Translations under genes and position numbers: made by a program | Part shown: positions 41,023 to 51,080 of the stretch, piece by piece | How positions within the stretch are numbered: the stretch's first letter is position 1 | Layout of the letters: every line of letters begins with the position of its first letter | Notes under the pieces: model-generated | What the model was told of the DNA's origin: nothing | Seen by the model: the letters and a program-made list of their open reading frames with translations, nothing else | Databases searched by the model: none | DNA from: Anthracocystis setariae | Taxonomy: Eukaryota; Basidiomycota; Ustilaginomycetes; Ustilaginales; Ustilaginaceae | DNA length: 64,000 nucleotides | Assembly (NCBI GenBank): GCA_928724745.1 | Contig: CAKMXJ010000008.1 | Location: 1 to 64,000, forward strand | Direction: 5' to 3'

Positions 41023-42411
41023 TGTTGGAACCCGGGGTTCCGAAAGTCATCTCGCACTCAGAGTATCTCGCTCAACAGCACCGAATACGCAAGCTTGCGT
41101 GTTCCAGTTCAACGACTCAAGATACACCTTTTTTGATTCAATTTCGGTATGCCGGCGAACGGAATTCGGAATAAGCGAGCTTGTTCGAACTGCTTGTTCG
41201 GTATTGTCCAAGTGTTTCGGTGTAGCGTGCGAGACAAAATCAACAAAGCCGAGGATCGAATTCGGTATCCGAACGGTGTCTGAGTGAGCAGTGCGCTGAG
41301 AGTTGTCCTTACCATTACCGTAGCTTCTTGAGATCAGCTTCCAAGACACCGTTCTCCTCGCCATCGCTGCTAACCACTACCACCATACCACGCTCTTGTA
41401 CTGTATCATAGCTTCACATTGCAATGGTACGTCATAACAGAACTGTAAGCAACGTGTAACGCTCATGGTCATCAAATTGATTTCCTGCCTCCATACTCGC
41501 CATGGCTGAACATCGCCAAGAACGTCTTCTCGAAGGTCAAGCCTGTAGTCACACGTCACGACGCTGCTACCGCCATCCAGCGTTTCGGTCTCTGAACTGT
41601 ATTTTAGCGCTCATCGTCACACGTAATCACAATTGTAGCTGTCTTGTCAACATCATTTGATTGCGAAACCACCATTTCAAGTACAGTATGAACGCTATCA
41701 AAGGAACTACTTGGTTACCGAACACGCTTGTTGTACCGAACTTGTAAGCTAGCATTACCGAACTTGATGTGTATCTTACCGAATAGCATACATGATACCG
41801 AACAACTGTACCGAAAAGCAGCGTTGCTACCGAACTTGTTATCGAAGTTGACAGTCCGAATTCCGAAATTGATTGAAAAAAGGTGTAAAAACCCATGAGG
41901 TACGCGCACACGTTAAGGAGGAACAAACTTCATTAATTTCCCAAATATCAAGGGGTAGACCCTGGAAACACGACATTGCCGAACAGCCGAGCAAGCTGGT
42001 GACCATACACATGAGCTCGCATATTTGACAGCAACACTCCCCTTGATCCCCCACCCATCATCACAGACTCAAGGTACGATGGAAGTCATCTTCCGTGACA
42101 ACAATGGGTAACCCTCAGAATCAAGGGTGAACCCCATTTACGGACCACGTCAACCCAAACCAATCAGAAGAAGGACAACAAACAAGACATACGGCGATGC
42201 CCCCAACGAGGAGGAGAGACACGCAAGGGTTGCATGTTTAGCAACAAACACTCGTTGGTCATGGGACCTTCTGGAGTAAGGCTATAGCGACAATGGTTGT
42301 CACTTAGCCGTATACGTTTGCTCACGCCATATGTATATATAGAGGTTGCATTTCACTGTGTGGTAATTGGAAATTCATCGAATCATCAACTAACAAAGTG
42401 TGTTCCTAACA
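41023..42411 (+). repeat. LTR family 2 (copia type), probably carrying an insertion
   Basis: Starts TGTTGGAACCCGGGGTTCC and most likely ends GTTCCTAACA. The first 85 bp match the remnant at 15805-15720 and, more loosely, the family-1 LTR at 3995. The family palindrome ACGCAAGCTTGCGT is at 41087-41100, about 62 bp from the tip. A TATA-like ATGTATATATAG lies near 42330. Its length is twice that of family 1, because of the TACCGAA-rich inverted-repeat segment at 41115-41890. Confidence 0.65.
41115..41890. repeat. Inverted repeat with TTCGGTA/TACCGAA word clusters
   Basis: CACCTTTTTTGATTCAATTT at about 41125 is matched in reverse complement near 41866-41890. TTCGGTA-like words (about 41143, 41199, 41216, 41261) face TACCGAA-like words (about 41716, 41734, 41755, 41777, 41793, 41808, 41828). 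The two sides therefore mirror each other around a centre with no repeats. No ORF of note. Confidence 0.6.
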
Positions 42412-42799
42412 TACAACCAAGCAAACCAACACGCAGGCTTGCGTGTTTGTCTCTCACGTGGTAACCTACCAAGCTTCCTAGCCTACAGCGCCCACTTGGA
42501 CGAGTGCAGTCAATCCCACTTTGCCCTTGCTGACTTTATTGCCGAAGAGGATTGACAATTGACTCAGTGACTCCAAACACACTTCCAAGATTGCAGCTTG
42601 AAGTGAACCAAGGGATGCGGAGAACACGTGTCCTTGCGTGTTTGCAGTCTCACTCGAACGTCTACCCACCACGCAATAGTGATTAGACGCACGTAGATTC
42701 TAATATAGTCAAGGTGGACTGTGAACTGTGAGCTGCAGAAGCAATGACAACAGCAGCACATCAGTGTTGTTGAGTGTCACAGGCGGCAAAACTGAGGCG
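42412..42799 (+). other. Possible 5' internal region of a family-2 element
   Basis: The near-palindrome AACACGCAGGCTTGCGTGTT is at 42428-42447, 17 bp after the inferred LTR end, and a degenerate copy lies at 42623-42643. The family-1 LTR has the same arrangement. No gag or other coding sequence survives. Confidence 0.35.
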
Positions 42800-43050
42800 G
42801 CGGAAAACTCAAGTTCCGGCCGCCTTCGGTACAAGCGCGGCTTAGAGGCTTCTGTTTGGCCGCCCTCACATCGGACAAGACAAGGTAAGCTGCCTGAAGT
42901 GCGGCGTATTTAGCATTAACAATTGCCGCAGGCGAGGAAGTCAGTGCGGTGGAGGAACAGCTTTTCGGCCGCTTTCGGAGTGAGCGCGGCCCAAAACGTC
43001 TCTCTCAGCCGTCTCGCCTCATAATGACCAGTTCGCGGCCGTGCGACTTC
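42800..43050 (+). repeat. Dispersed repeat D, copy 2
   Basis: Homologous to the reverse complement of 4835-5060 (blocks CGGCCGCCTTCGGTACAAGC, GTGCGGCGTATTTAGCA and GGCCGCTTTCGGAGTGAGC). It is dense in GCGGC/GCCGC words. Confidence 0.65.
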
Positions 43051-43944
43051 GCAGAGACGCGCGATCACAACAAGACCATCTCAAGGTGATCAACAGTCAA
43101 GGGACACCATCTCCGGCGCTCTCAGAGGCTTGGAGGTGATCAGCTGCTTGTACCACGGTCAGTACATGCGCACACGCAGGCCATGCAGCTAGACAATAGG
43201 CTAGCGCCCGATCGGCCTTGTCATAGGGGTTTGGAGCTGTCTTACTTAAGGCCTCCTCCTCTGACTCGCAGTGGATGAGCTCCTCATCCACTCTACTTCT
43301 TACAACACAGTCTCTAAGCTCAGTATAGCTTCTTAACGTCGTCTTCACGATCATTCAGTCTCTAGTTCAGTAAGTTGCAATACAAGTAGCATTGCAGCTT
43401 CCTCGCGTGCCTCCGTTCAAGTCGGAGAACAGCTAGACCTCGTCGGTACCGGTATCGACACCGCAGCGCGTAAACGCTGCCTACAAGCTGACATCGGGAC
43501 GTCAGGCCCTAAGCCGTCGCCGTAACAGCTTGGTGATCACTTCCAGTGACCATCTAACCAATCAACACGCCTTCTGCCTCGTCAAGAGCGCTCACAAGAC
43601 ATTAGGCCATCACGCCGCCGTACCGAGTACGCCGTGCTGCCTCTGAACGGAGCGCCGACATTGGTCAGTCGGTAAAAGGTCGAACGCGGTCGAGAGTCTC
43701 ACACTCCGCCGCCGCTAAATCAAGTGCGGCTTCATAGTCCTCATTGGGCCGCCGGCGTACCTGCGCAACCCACCTCGTACTTCTCAGTTGCACAGGCACA
43801 TATCACAAACTCGGCGGCCCAGCCCCGCAGGACCGCACCGCTCTCGAAACAAGATCGGCCTATTTACCAGGCGCCCGACCGCTGACATTGAGCAAAGATG
43901 AGAGATGTACCTTCATGGAATCAACCAACCAACCATTCTAAGAC
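43051..43944. other. GCCGC-rich repeat-like spacer
   Basis: It continues the GCGGC/GCCGC word density (about 43615, 43710, 43750, 43810). TCTTACTTAAGGCC near 43240 and the pyrimidine-rich stretch after it look like an LTR promoter and leader. No gene or tRNA is recognised. Confidence 0.4.
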
Positions 43945-44574
43945 TTTTGACCCTGTAAGATCAGAGGTTGATGAGGAATGGCATTGAATTGGAGCAAGGC
44001 GGTGATGGAGGAGACAACCTGGGCAATGAGCCTGTTGAGGTTGATGAAGCCAAACAAGGCAATGCCAAGCTTGGTGCGGCAGATGTTGTAGATGGCCTTG
44101 TTGTCAACCATGAAGGAACAGTCCAAGTTCTTGTCAAGGGTGGTGTGTGGTGAGGACCAAGTTGTAAGGCTTGACAATGGAGGAGCACATCTAAGGCAAA
44201 GGGTAAATGGAGAATTTGAGGTTGGCCTTCTTGCCAGGCTGTGGAAAAGACGCTTGAGGAGGAGCAAACCAAAACCAAGACCAAAATTGAACCTGTACCA
44301 TGACCCCATAACCAAACAAGTGAAAGACAAAGAAAGCTTGGAGCTCCAAGCATGCATCAGCAAGCTTGCAGACAGGGTTGAGGGTCTGGTTGATGAGCTC
44401 CTTGCTGGCGGTGTAGTGATCACAAGCATAGTTGTTGGCGGCATGCTCCGTACCACTGACAAGGGTCTTGGGTTGGAAGAGCAAACAGAAGGTACTGGTG
44501 CAGACCTTGCCAATGACACTGAGAACCAAGTCAAAGTAGATGGAACAGAGAACTTACCGGTCTTGCTGAGCAGC
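43945..44574 (-). pseudogene. Alpha-tubulin fragment, decayed
   Basis: Three minus-strand frames together follow alpha-tubulin from about residue 55 to 240. The order is SKTGKFSVP, FDLVLSVIGKVCTSTF, LFQPKTLVSGTEHAANNYAC, KELINQTL, the GxGSGFGSLL region, PGKKANLKFSIYPLP, and DNKAIYNICRTKLGI ending INLNRLIAQVVSSITALL. Frameshifts separate the parts. Invariant residues are replaced in a way that fits G-to-A and C-to-T changes (Arg to Cys, Asp to Asn, Glu to Lys, Gly to Ser or Asp). The fragment lacks both tubulin ends and is cut by an LTR at 44575. It is on the same strand as the PABP fragment next to it. It cannot encode tubulin. Confidence 0.85.
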
Positions 44575-44935
44575 TGTTACAAACATCAGCGCCGGAAAGG
44601 AATATAGCAGTGAAACAAGCGGGAGGAGACTTTCCCAATCCAGGTCAGGGATTGGGGTCCAGGGTGGAACTGCGGCAATCTCCGGGAGGGGCTCCCGGAA
44701 GTCATACCAAAGATCCCCCCTGCAACTAACTCACGTTGAGATGTCAATTGTATTTTATCTTACTCACTATAGTAGGTGGAATATAAGACCTTTCCCCCCA
44801 ATCTCCCGCTCTCCTGCTCCGCTAACTTGGCAACGATCCCGGGAGCAACACCCGGTACCACGCCCCTGGCCTTGATACAGACGCACAACCACGTTCCGAG
44901 GTTCCCAGACCCCAGGAGCCTAACAGCAACCTGCC
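44575..44935. mobile_element. Solo LTR family C, copy 2
   Basis: A 361-bp LTR, TGTTACAAAC...CCTAACA, homologous to 36800-37168. Flanks GCAGC (44570-44574) and GCAAC (44936-44940) could be a target duplication with one G-to-A change. It lies exactly between the tubulin and PABP fragments. Confidence 0.75.
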
Positions 44936-45857
44936 ATTGTACAACTTGGGGATGTTCTTGAGGTAGAGGTTGACACCCTGGAACTTGGCAAGCTTCTTGT
45001 CCTTGACAGCCTTGTATGAGCAATGGTTTCCAACAAGCTTGTGATCCTTGAAGTTTGAGTTGTGGAGCTCATCAATGGCAGTCTGAGCCTTGTTGTGGTT
45101 CTCAAAATTGACAGAACCAAAGCGCTTGAACTTGCCATTGTTGTCATGCTGGAGAATGCAAGAGGTGATCCTGCTGTACTTGGTGAAGATCTTCTTGAAC
45201 TCTTCATTGTGACCTTGGGGTTGATATTCTAGCAGTAGACATTGGTGAACCTGGCACACAACTTCTCAATCTTGGCCTGACGCTCCTTGTGGGGGATGTG
45301 GTGACCAATGTAGGCCTTCTTGTTGTTCAAGAGCATGCCTTTGATGTGCTTGATGGCGGCCTTGGCAGCCTTGGCAATCTCGTTAGTGGCAACCTTGCAC
45401 AAGAGGAGGTTGCCAAAGGCAGCAAAGGTGTTGTGAAGGGCCTTGTTGTTGATGCCAGCATCAAGGTTCTTGATGAAGATGTTGTCCTGACTGGTGCAGC
45501 AGAGAGCAGGGTCACGCTGAGACCACATGATACAGCAGAACAGATGGCAGATGAGCAAGTAGTTGAGCTGCTCCATGGTGCGCTCACTGTCAGCAGCATT
45601 GATGAAGTTGACATTGGCGGATCCAAGCAAACCACAGGTGATGGCATTGCGGCAGACACAGATTGAGGCAACAGGGCCAATCATACTGGAGATCTCAAAG
45701 AGCATGGCTTTAGTGATGGAGGGATCAAGCTCACCAATGTAGAGCAAGGTGTTGTTGGCGGCTGGCTGCTGGGCGGTGGCAGGGGTGGGGTTGGAGGCGG
45801 GGACAGCATCAACAGCAGCGGCACCGGGAGACTTGGTGAGGCTTCTTTGAGCCATTG
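44936..45857 (-). pseudogene. Poly(A)-binding protein fragment, decayed
   Basis: The minus strand from 45857 reads MAQRSLTKS, then RRM1 (LLYIGELDPSITKAMLFEI), the linker IMWSQRDPAL, RRM2 (NIFIKNLDAGINNKALHNTF), HHIPHKERQAKIEKLCARFTNVY, a stop where the family has Lys, then after a frameshift RRM3 (ITSCILQHDNNGKFKRFGSVNFENH) and the start of RRM4 (FQGVNLYLKNIP). RRM4 and the C-terminal MLLE domain are lost at the LTR and tubulin junction. Changes from the PABP consensus are mostly D to N, R to C, V to I and G to S, that is C:G to T:A transitions. Confidence 0.88.
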
Positions 45858-46048
45858 TTGACAAAAGCGGCCAACTTATAACTAAGAGAGTGTCAGCGCA
45901 GGCGCCAGACAACGGGATTAACGTTAATGCAAGGTTATGGTGGATCTCAGCATGGTCCACGTTAGCAGCTGATAATGTAAATGTTGGCAGTGCGCTGTTG
46001 TCACCCCACTCAGAGGTTGTGCAGTACAACAAGGAATGAGGACTCCTA
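45858..46048. other. Upstream flank of the PABP fragment
   Basis: No feature is recognised; it may be a remnant of the PABP leader. Confidence 0.3.
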
Positions 46049-46262
46049 TGTTACGGTGGAGGTGTGGAGCCCCAACCAGCGCGTTAACGGAGTGATGCCA
46101 GGCGGCCACGCAGAGGAATGGGCGCGCCGCATGTCGTACTATTGGGGGGAGCGCGCTGCGTGGCACACTGTGGATGTGAAGGAGTGCCACGCGTTGCCCC
46201 CTATTAGATTCTAAAAGTGAATCAATGCAAAGTGACAATCACAGCGTTAGTTAATTCAACGT
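46049..46262 (+). repeat. LTR family A, diverged fragment
   Basis: Starts TGTTACGG and follows the solo LTR at 37808 in outline (GGAGCCCC/GGTTCCCC, CCAGCGCG, GTGGCAC, CCTATT). It is strongly diverged and its 3' end is uncertain. Confidence 0.5.
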
Positions 46263-46276
46263 TAGATATGACTTAC

Positions 46277-47143
46277 AACACTGAGTATTGGATGTTTGAC
46301 ATCCGGTATCCTGTTTCCTAAGTTGCAATCTTGGGAGAGTGTCGTGAGTTGTTAAGTCCGTACTTGGACTGCCACAGAGTTTGATGTCCACGACTCAGTT
46401 GTGCTAGGACAATATCAATATTGAATGAGGCGCAGCGATTAGAGGCTTCAAAGGATTCAAGTGAGGAAGACCAACATCCAGTATTGGATGTTGGTGCTAA
46501 TCATCAGATCTTGTAAGTTGCTAAGTAGGATAGTGATTCGATAATTCTATTCACTCTCTTGGGTTCTGGTCCCAAGTCTTATATACATATGTCTTGATCC
46601 TGGTCTGTACAGCAAAGATGGGACATCTCTGCTGTGCATTCTGCACGTTTCCCATAGCGGCCACCCTATCTCCTGTCTGTGTCCCTAACACTCAGTACTG
46701 AGTGTTCCTCTTTGTTGTATGGACCTTTGTTCTGCTACTGAGTTTTGTGCCTCAGTTGTGATTGGCTCGGATCTTGTCCACCCGTCCTTCTCTCCCCTTC
46801 CATTGCTGGGCAAGAGGTTCTGTTTGGGGCAGACCGGTTTGCCATCCTTCTAATGCGGTCCTGCCATTGGATGATAGGTGTATAGGTATGTAACTGAGGT
46901 CTATGGTTTGTTGAGTAGTCTCAACATTCAGTATCAAATGTTGAGACCTATCAACAAACCAATGGGAGTATTGTTGAGTGTTGCATGGGTACGGAAAAAT
47001 GTCTAAATCTGCCCGGCAAACATTGAGACCGGTGTCTCAACATTTGCCATTGCGTGTACAACACTCAGTACTGAGTGTTGTGTGCCAATATGTGATGTAC
47101 CTGATTGCGAGATGAAAAGCTGATTTGTAAGATGAATCCAACA
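46277..47143 (-). repeat. LTR family E with five AACA..TGTT palindromes
   Basis: On the minus strand it starts TGTTGGATTCATC at 47143 and has a TATA-like GTATATAAG near 46578-46587, so the strand is clear. Palindromes of 20 bp are at 47060-47079 and 46687-46706 (both perfect AACACTCAGTACTGAGTGTT), 46923-46942, 46473-46492 and 46277-46296 (variants). The first lies 64 bp from the LTR tip, the same offset as in families 1 and 2. The inner end is uncertain; TAACA on the minus strand at 46350 is one candidate. Confidence 0.6.
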
Positions 47144-48812
47144 CCCCCTTGAGAGGGGGCCGCGCTGCGCGATGCCCATCAAGGAGATTCCCCCCTTGTG
47201 AAGTCGCGCAAGGTGCACGTATCCTGGAAGAGGCGCGCGCTACATGCAATGCGCAATGTCTTATAAGGCGCAAGCTAATCTAATGCTGAGAGTGTTGCAC
47301 CAACAGTATCATGGTGCAGGAACTGAGGTAAGCGTTGGCAATGCTATTGAGTGGTACTGGTTTTGTTATCAGGACCAGAACAACAATGTTGCTTGCACAG
47401 CTTGCTGGCTGTGATGTCAGTGAATGCTGACATTGTCTATATGTTCTCCGACTTGAACAAAGGCACACTGATATGTAGCAATGGCACTGCTATTGCTACT
47501 AATTGAGACAAAAGAGAGTGTAGAACAGAATGTACTAACTGTGTAAGAGTGTGTAGAGTGGATGAGCCTCCAGCTCTTCCACTTGTCAATGAGCATGATC
47601 ATATATACCTTCCCAGCAATACAGGTCCAGCCATTGTCACCAGCACCAGCAAGCCCACTACTCCATTGACCAGCGCATGTACAGGGGCCTGCACGTCTTT
47701 ACATAAGCTTGACCTCCCGGCCCCCCTGCAAGCATCAGGATTCTCCTCACCTGTTGGAGACTAGCTCCTTGTGGTGTCCCTGCCATCACTATACAGCAAT
47801 CTTGTGCACAGCTTGCTAACGCTGTCTAGTTGTGCACTGGTAAGGTCCCAGATTCTCATCCATGTTAACATGAATTTATTGTGCATGTCAGTGAAATCTG
47901 CTGTAACCCAACCTTGACGTGCATCCCCCATCGCCCTGTAACATCAACTTTCCGATTTTTCCGATATGATTGACCAAGCGGCTTGTGCAGAGCGAAACTG
48001 CCTGTTGCTGGCATTACGGCCAATGTTCTGATTGTCAGAGAAACCTGTGCTGAACTTCGACACGATCTGTTTACAGGAAGGTCAACATATAACATTACAC
48101 AAGGAAACGCCATAAGGCGGGGTTTCGATGGGCCATCACAGGCCTTACCCTCGTTATGAGGCTTACGACTCTTGTGGTATCGTCTTGAAAGCAGACTGGG
48201 ATTCATGTTTCTATCGCAAGGATGTACCGCTTGCGGGCAGCATCGAGCAGTCACTGAGAATCAGCCAGCCAGCTACACGGGGCAGTCCATTGGGTCAGGA
48301 TGAGATCATGACAAAGTAGACTTATGTGTGCGCATCGCACTTTGGCGTGGTGTGGAATGCAGGGATTGGACGACGTGCATACAGTGTAGCTCAAGAGTGG
48401 GCCGGGGAATGGAATGGCGTCTAGATCTGCAGAAAAGACCCACAGAAACGGACACAGGGGGAAATACAACAGCACAGCACAGCACAGTATGCAGTCATAG
48501 TCATAGGTATGAGTGAGTGAGTGAGTCGGTTGCGCTCAGCTGTGGAATTTATTCAGATTGCAATTTAGCGCAACACAGCCCTTTTGGATTCCTGTAGATT
48601 CCCTGTGGGTTCCCTGTGGGTTTCGAGTGGAGAGTGGAGAGTGGAGAGTGGAGAGGTGGCCATGTCGGTCATGACCGCTTGCGACCAAGTTGCTGACACG
48701 TTTCCTTGCTGGCTCACTATCATCGTTTTCAACCAGTCCATCGTCTTTCGCCAGCTCGTCCTCCCTTTCCAATCAAAGCCAGCGTTTCCAGACAGAGCAT
48801 CTGGCTGTCATC
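47144..48812. other. Intergenic, partly repeat-derived
   Basis: 47150-47280 is GC-rich (GCGCGC words, CTTATAAGGCGC) and vaguely like LTR family A. No gene is accepted to 48812; the small frames lack domains. A GAGAGTG microsatellite lies at about 48626-48655 in the leader of the amine oxidase gene. Confidence 0.4.
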
Positions 48813-50387
48813 ATGGCCTGGCTACCTTCGTGGTTAGGTGGCCCGGGCAAGGAAGCCGAAGCAACCGCAAGCAACGCTGAACCCCCTCGTTCGCCAGAGA
48901 TGGCCGCCTACGACAGTGATTCGACCGCTCTTTCCTTAAGCGGTACCCATGGCAAGGCTAGCAGCTCCACCAGTCGCAAGATGAAGAAGAATGGCGAGAT
49001 CGATGTCGTGATCATTGGAGCTGGTCTCTCTGGCCTCATCGCTGCCGATGAGCTCTCGCGCGCCGGTCTCGCCGTCAAGATTGTCGAAGCAAACGATCGA
49101 GTCGGCGGTAGAACATTGGATCAATGTCTCGATGATGGCAACATAGTTGAAATGGGTGGACAATGGATCGGGCCAGGGCAAGACCAGATTCTGCAGCTCA
49201 TCAAGGAGCTCGGTCTTCAGACGCACAATACGTACGACGAGGGGCTTAGTACCTACCGCTCAACTGACGGTAAAGTCAAACAGTACCAAGAGATGATTCC
49301 GGTCGGTATCAGGCCATCGCTTGACCTTCTGATGGCTAGCCGCAAGATCAACAGCCTGTCCAAGACCGTGGCCGCCAAAACACCTGCCAAGGCAAAGAAC
49401 GCGCGCTATTGGGATGAGAGATCGATCGGTACCTGGATCGACGACACAATGTGGACCAACGAGGCCAAATCGCTTCTCAGGATGGCCATCAAGGCTGTCT
49501 ATGCAGAGGACTCGGAATCGATCAGTTTCTTGGATCTGCTTGCCACTGTTGCAGGCGCCGGTGGTGACATCGAGAACATCCTCAGCGACGCACAAACCAC
49601 TCGCATCGTTCAAGGCCCCCAGGCCATCAGCGAACGTCTGGCAGAGCGCTTGCCAGCCGACTCCATCGTACTCAATTCCAAAGTTTTTTCTATCAAAAGG
49701 TCCAAAGACGACGCATCGACTCCTGGCAACATCGAATACGAAGTCACAACTCTCCAGGGCCAAACGTACAAGGCCCCAATCGTCATCGTCACCCCGCCAA
49801 GACCGCTCATCTGTCAGCTTGAATTTCAACCACCGCTCCCTTCCGGACTTATTCAATACTACCGTCGTCAACCCATGGGATCTGTCATCAAGTTCAACAT
49901 CATCTACTCGTCTCCCTTCTGGCGAGCTGCAGGTCTCAACGGAGCCATGATCAACGCTGACGAGACAAGTCCCGTCCAGATGACGTACGACAACTCACCA
50001 GCCGATGCCAAACACGGCGCCATCGTCGCTTTTGTCCTCGGCAACAATTCACGTCGTTTCCTTCACCAGTACACAGAAGAAGCGGACCGCAGGCGTGTCG
50101 TGCTCGAGTTTCTCGCAACCCTGTTCGGTCCGGAAGCACTCAACCCTCAACAGGTGTTTGAAATGAACTGGACACTCGCTCCTTTCGCCACCGGCGGCTA
50201 TGGCTCTTTCAATCCTCCCGGTGTGCTCACCAGTTTCGAAGAAGAAGAGCGTGACGAAATGTCCAAAGTCGGTAACCTCTATTTTGCAGGCGACGCCACT
50301 AGCGAGATCTGGCAGGGCTACATGGAGGGCGCACTGCTGTCTGGCAGGCGCGTGGCTGACCGAATCATCAAAACTTACCAACAGTAG
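48813..50387 (+). CDS. Flavin amine oxidase (MAO-N-like)
   Basis: An FAD-dependent amine oxidase that would convert amines to aldehydes with release of ammonia and hydrogen peroxide. The start at 48813 (MAWLPSWLGG) gives 524 residues; Met at 48690 is an alternative that adds a Ser-rich leader. The dinucleotide-binding GAGLSG is at residues 69-74, followed by VEANDRVGGRT. GGQWIGPGQ is the monoamine oxidase substrate-domain signature. The C-terminal flavin motif is LYFAGDATSEIWQGYMEGALLSGRRVA. The SGGC motif that binds FAD covalently in animal MAO reads TGGYGSFNPPG here, without Cys, so FAD is probably bound non-covalently as in Aspergillus MAO-N. The substrate is unknown. No peroxisomal C-terminal tripeptide is evident (ends YQQ). 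Confidence 0.9.
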   Translation: MAWLPSWLGGPGKEAEATASNAEPPRSPEMAAYDSDSTALSLSGTHGKASSSTSRKMKKNGEIDVVIIGAGLSGLIAADELSRAGLAVKIVEANDRVGGRTLDQCLDDGNIVEMGGQWIGPGQDQILQLIKELGLQTHNTYDEGLSTYRSTDGKVKQYQEMIPVGIRPSLDLLMASRKINSLSKTVAAKTPAKAKNARYWDERSIGTWIDDTMWTNEAKSLLRMAIKAVYAEDSESISFLDLLATVAGAGGDIENILSDAQTTRIVQGPQAISERLAERLPADSIVLNSKVFSIKRSKDDASTPGNIEYEVTTLQGQTYKAPIVIVTPPRPLICQLEFQPPLPSGLIQYYRRQPMGSVIKFNIIYSSPFWRAAGLNGAMINADETSPVQMTYDNSPADAKHGAIVAFVLGNNSRRFLHQYTEEADRRRVVLEFLATLFGPEALNPQQVFEMNWTLAPFATGGYGSFNPPGVLTSFEEEERDEMSKVGNLYFAGDATSEIWQGYMEGALLSGRRVADRIIKTYQQ

Positions 50388-51080
50388 GGACGTGCTTGCT
50401 ATAGAGTGGATAGTCGCGGGCTCAGACCTTTGACGGATGCGGCTGCGCTGCTCTCCTTTCCTTTCCTTTCCTTTGCTGCCGTTGCCGTTGCCTCTGCCCT
50501 GCCCCAGCCCCTGTGGCATAACATGCCACTCAACCGTTGCACAACTGTCCACATTTCACCCACCCGTAACACGTGGCGGGCGCGATTCTTGTCATCAGCC
50601 CACCACCACTGTTCACAGCTTTCTTATCAGTCCATGCACGTTACGCCACACCGTAGAGGTTCGCTGATACCTTGTTCTCATTTCGGACGTCCGCATTTCG
50701 GTAATGCACATTATGATCAAATTCATTTGTTTGTGGCCGCAGCCTCCCGATCCCAGGGCGCGAATTCACGGTTGTGACAATAGACGAGGTGAGTCGTGCG
50801 AGGTCGAGGGCCTTTGCGTTGTGGTAGGTGGGCACGCTGAACAGAGCGAGAAGAGCTTGATGAAGCGGATGTGTGTCTACATTCAGAGAAGCATGCCCGA
50901 CGACTAATTACAAGAACAGGAGGAAAAGAAACAAGGTGAAACTAGTATTGGGTATGCTGACCATGGTAGCGCCATGGATGAGTTTGGGTCTATGTAGTGT
51001 AGCCATGAGACGGCAAAGTCGTTCTCTCTAAGGAACAGCCCGTTTTCTCTTGTGAGCCGAAAAAGAGGCGCCCAGGGCTT
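50388..51080. other. Intergenic region between convergent genes
   Basis: A CTTTC microsatellite lies at about 50455-50474. No gene is accepted. Confidence 0.4.

Noticed and set aside
41018..42710. TAGTC target duplication around the family-2 LTR
   Set aside because: A TAGTC also occurs at 42706, but the preceding bases do not end in CA and a 5-mer match over this distance is expected by chance.
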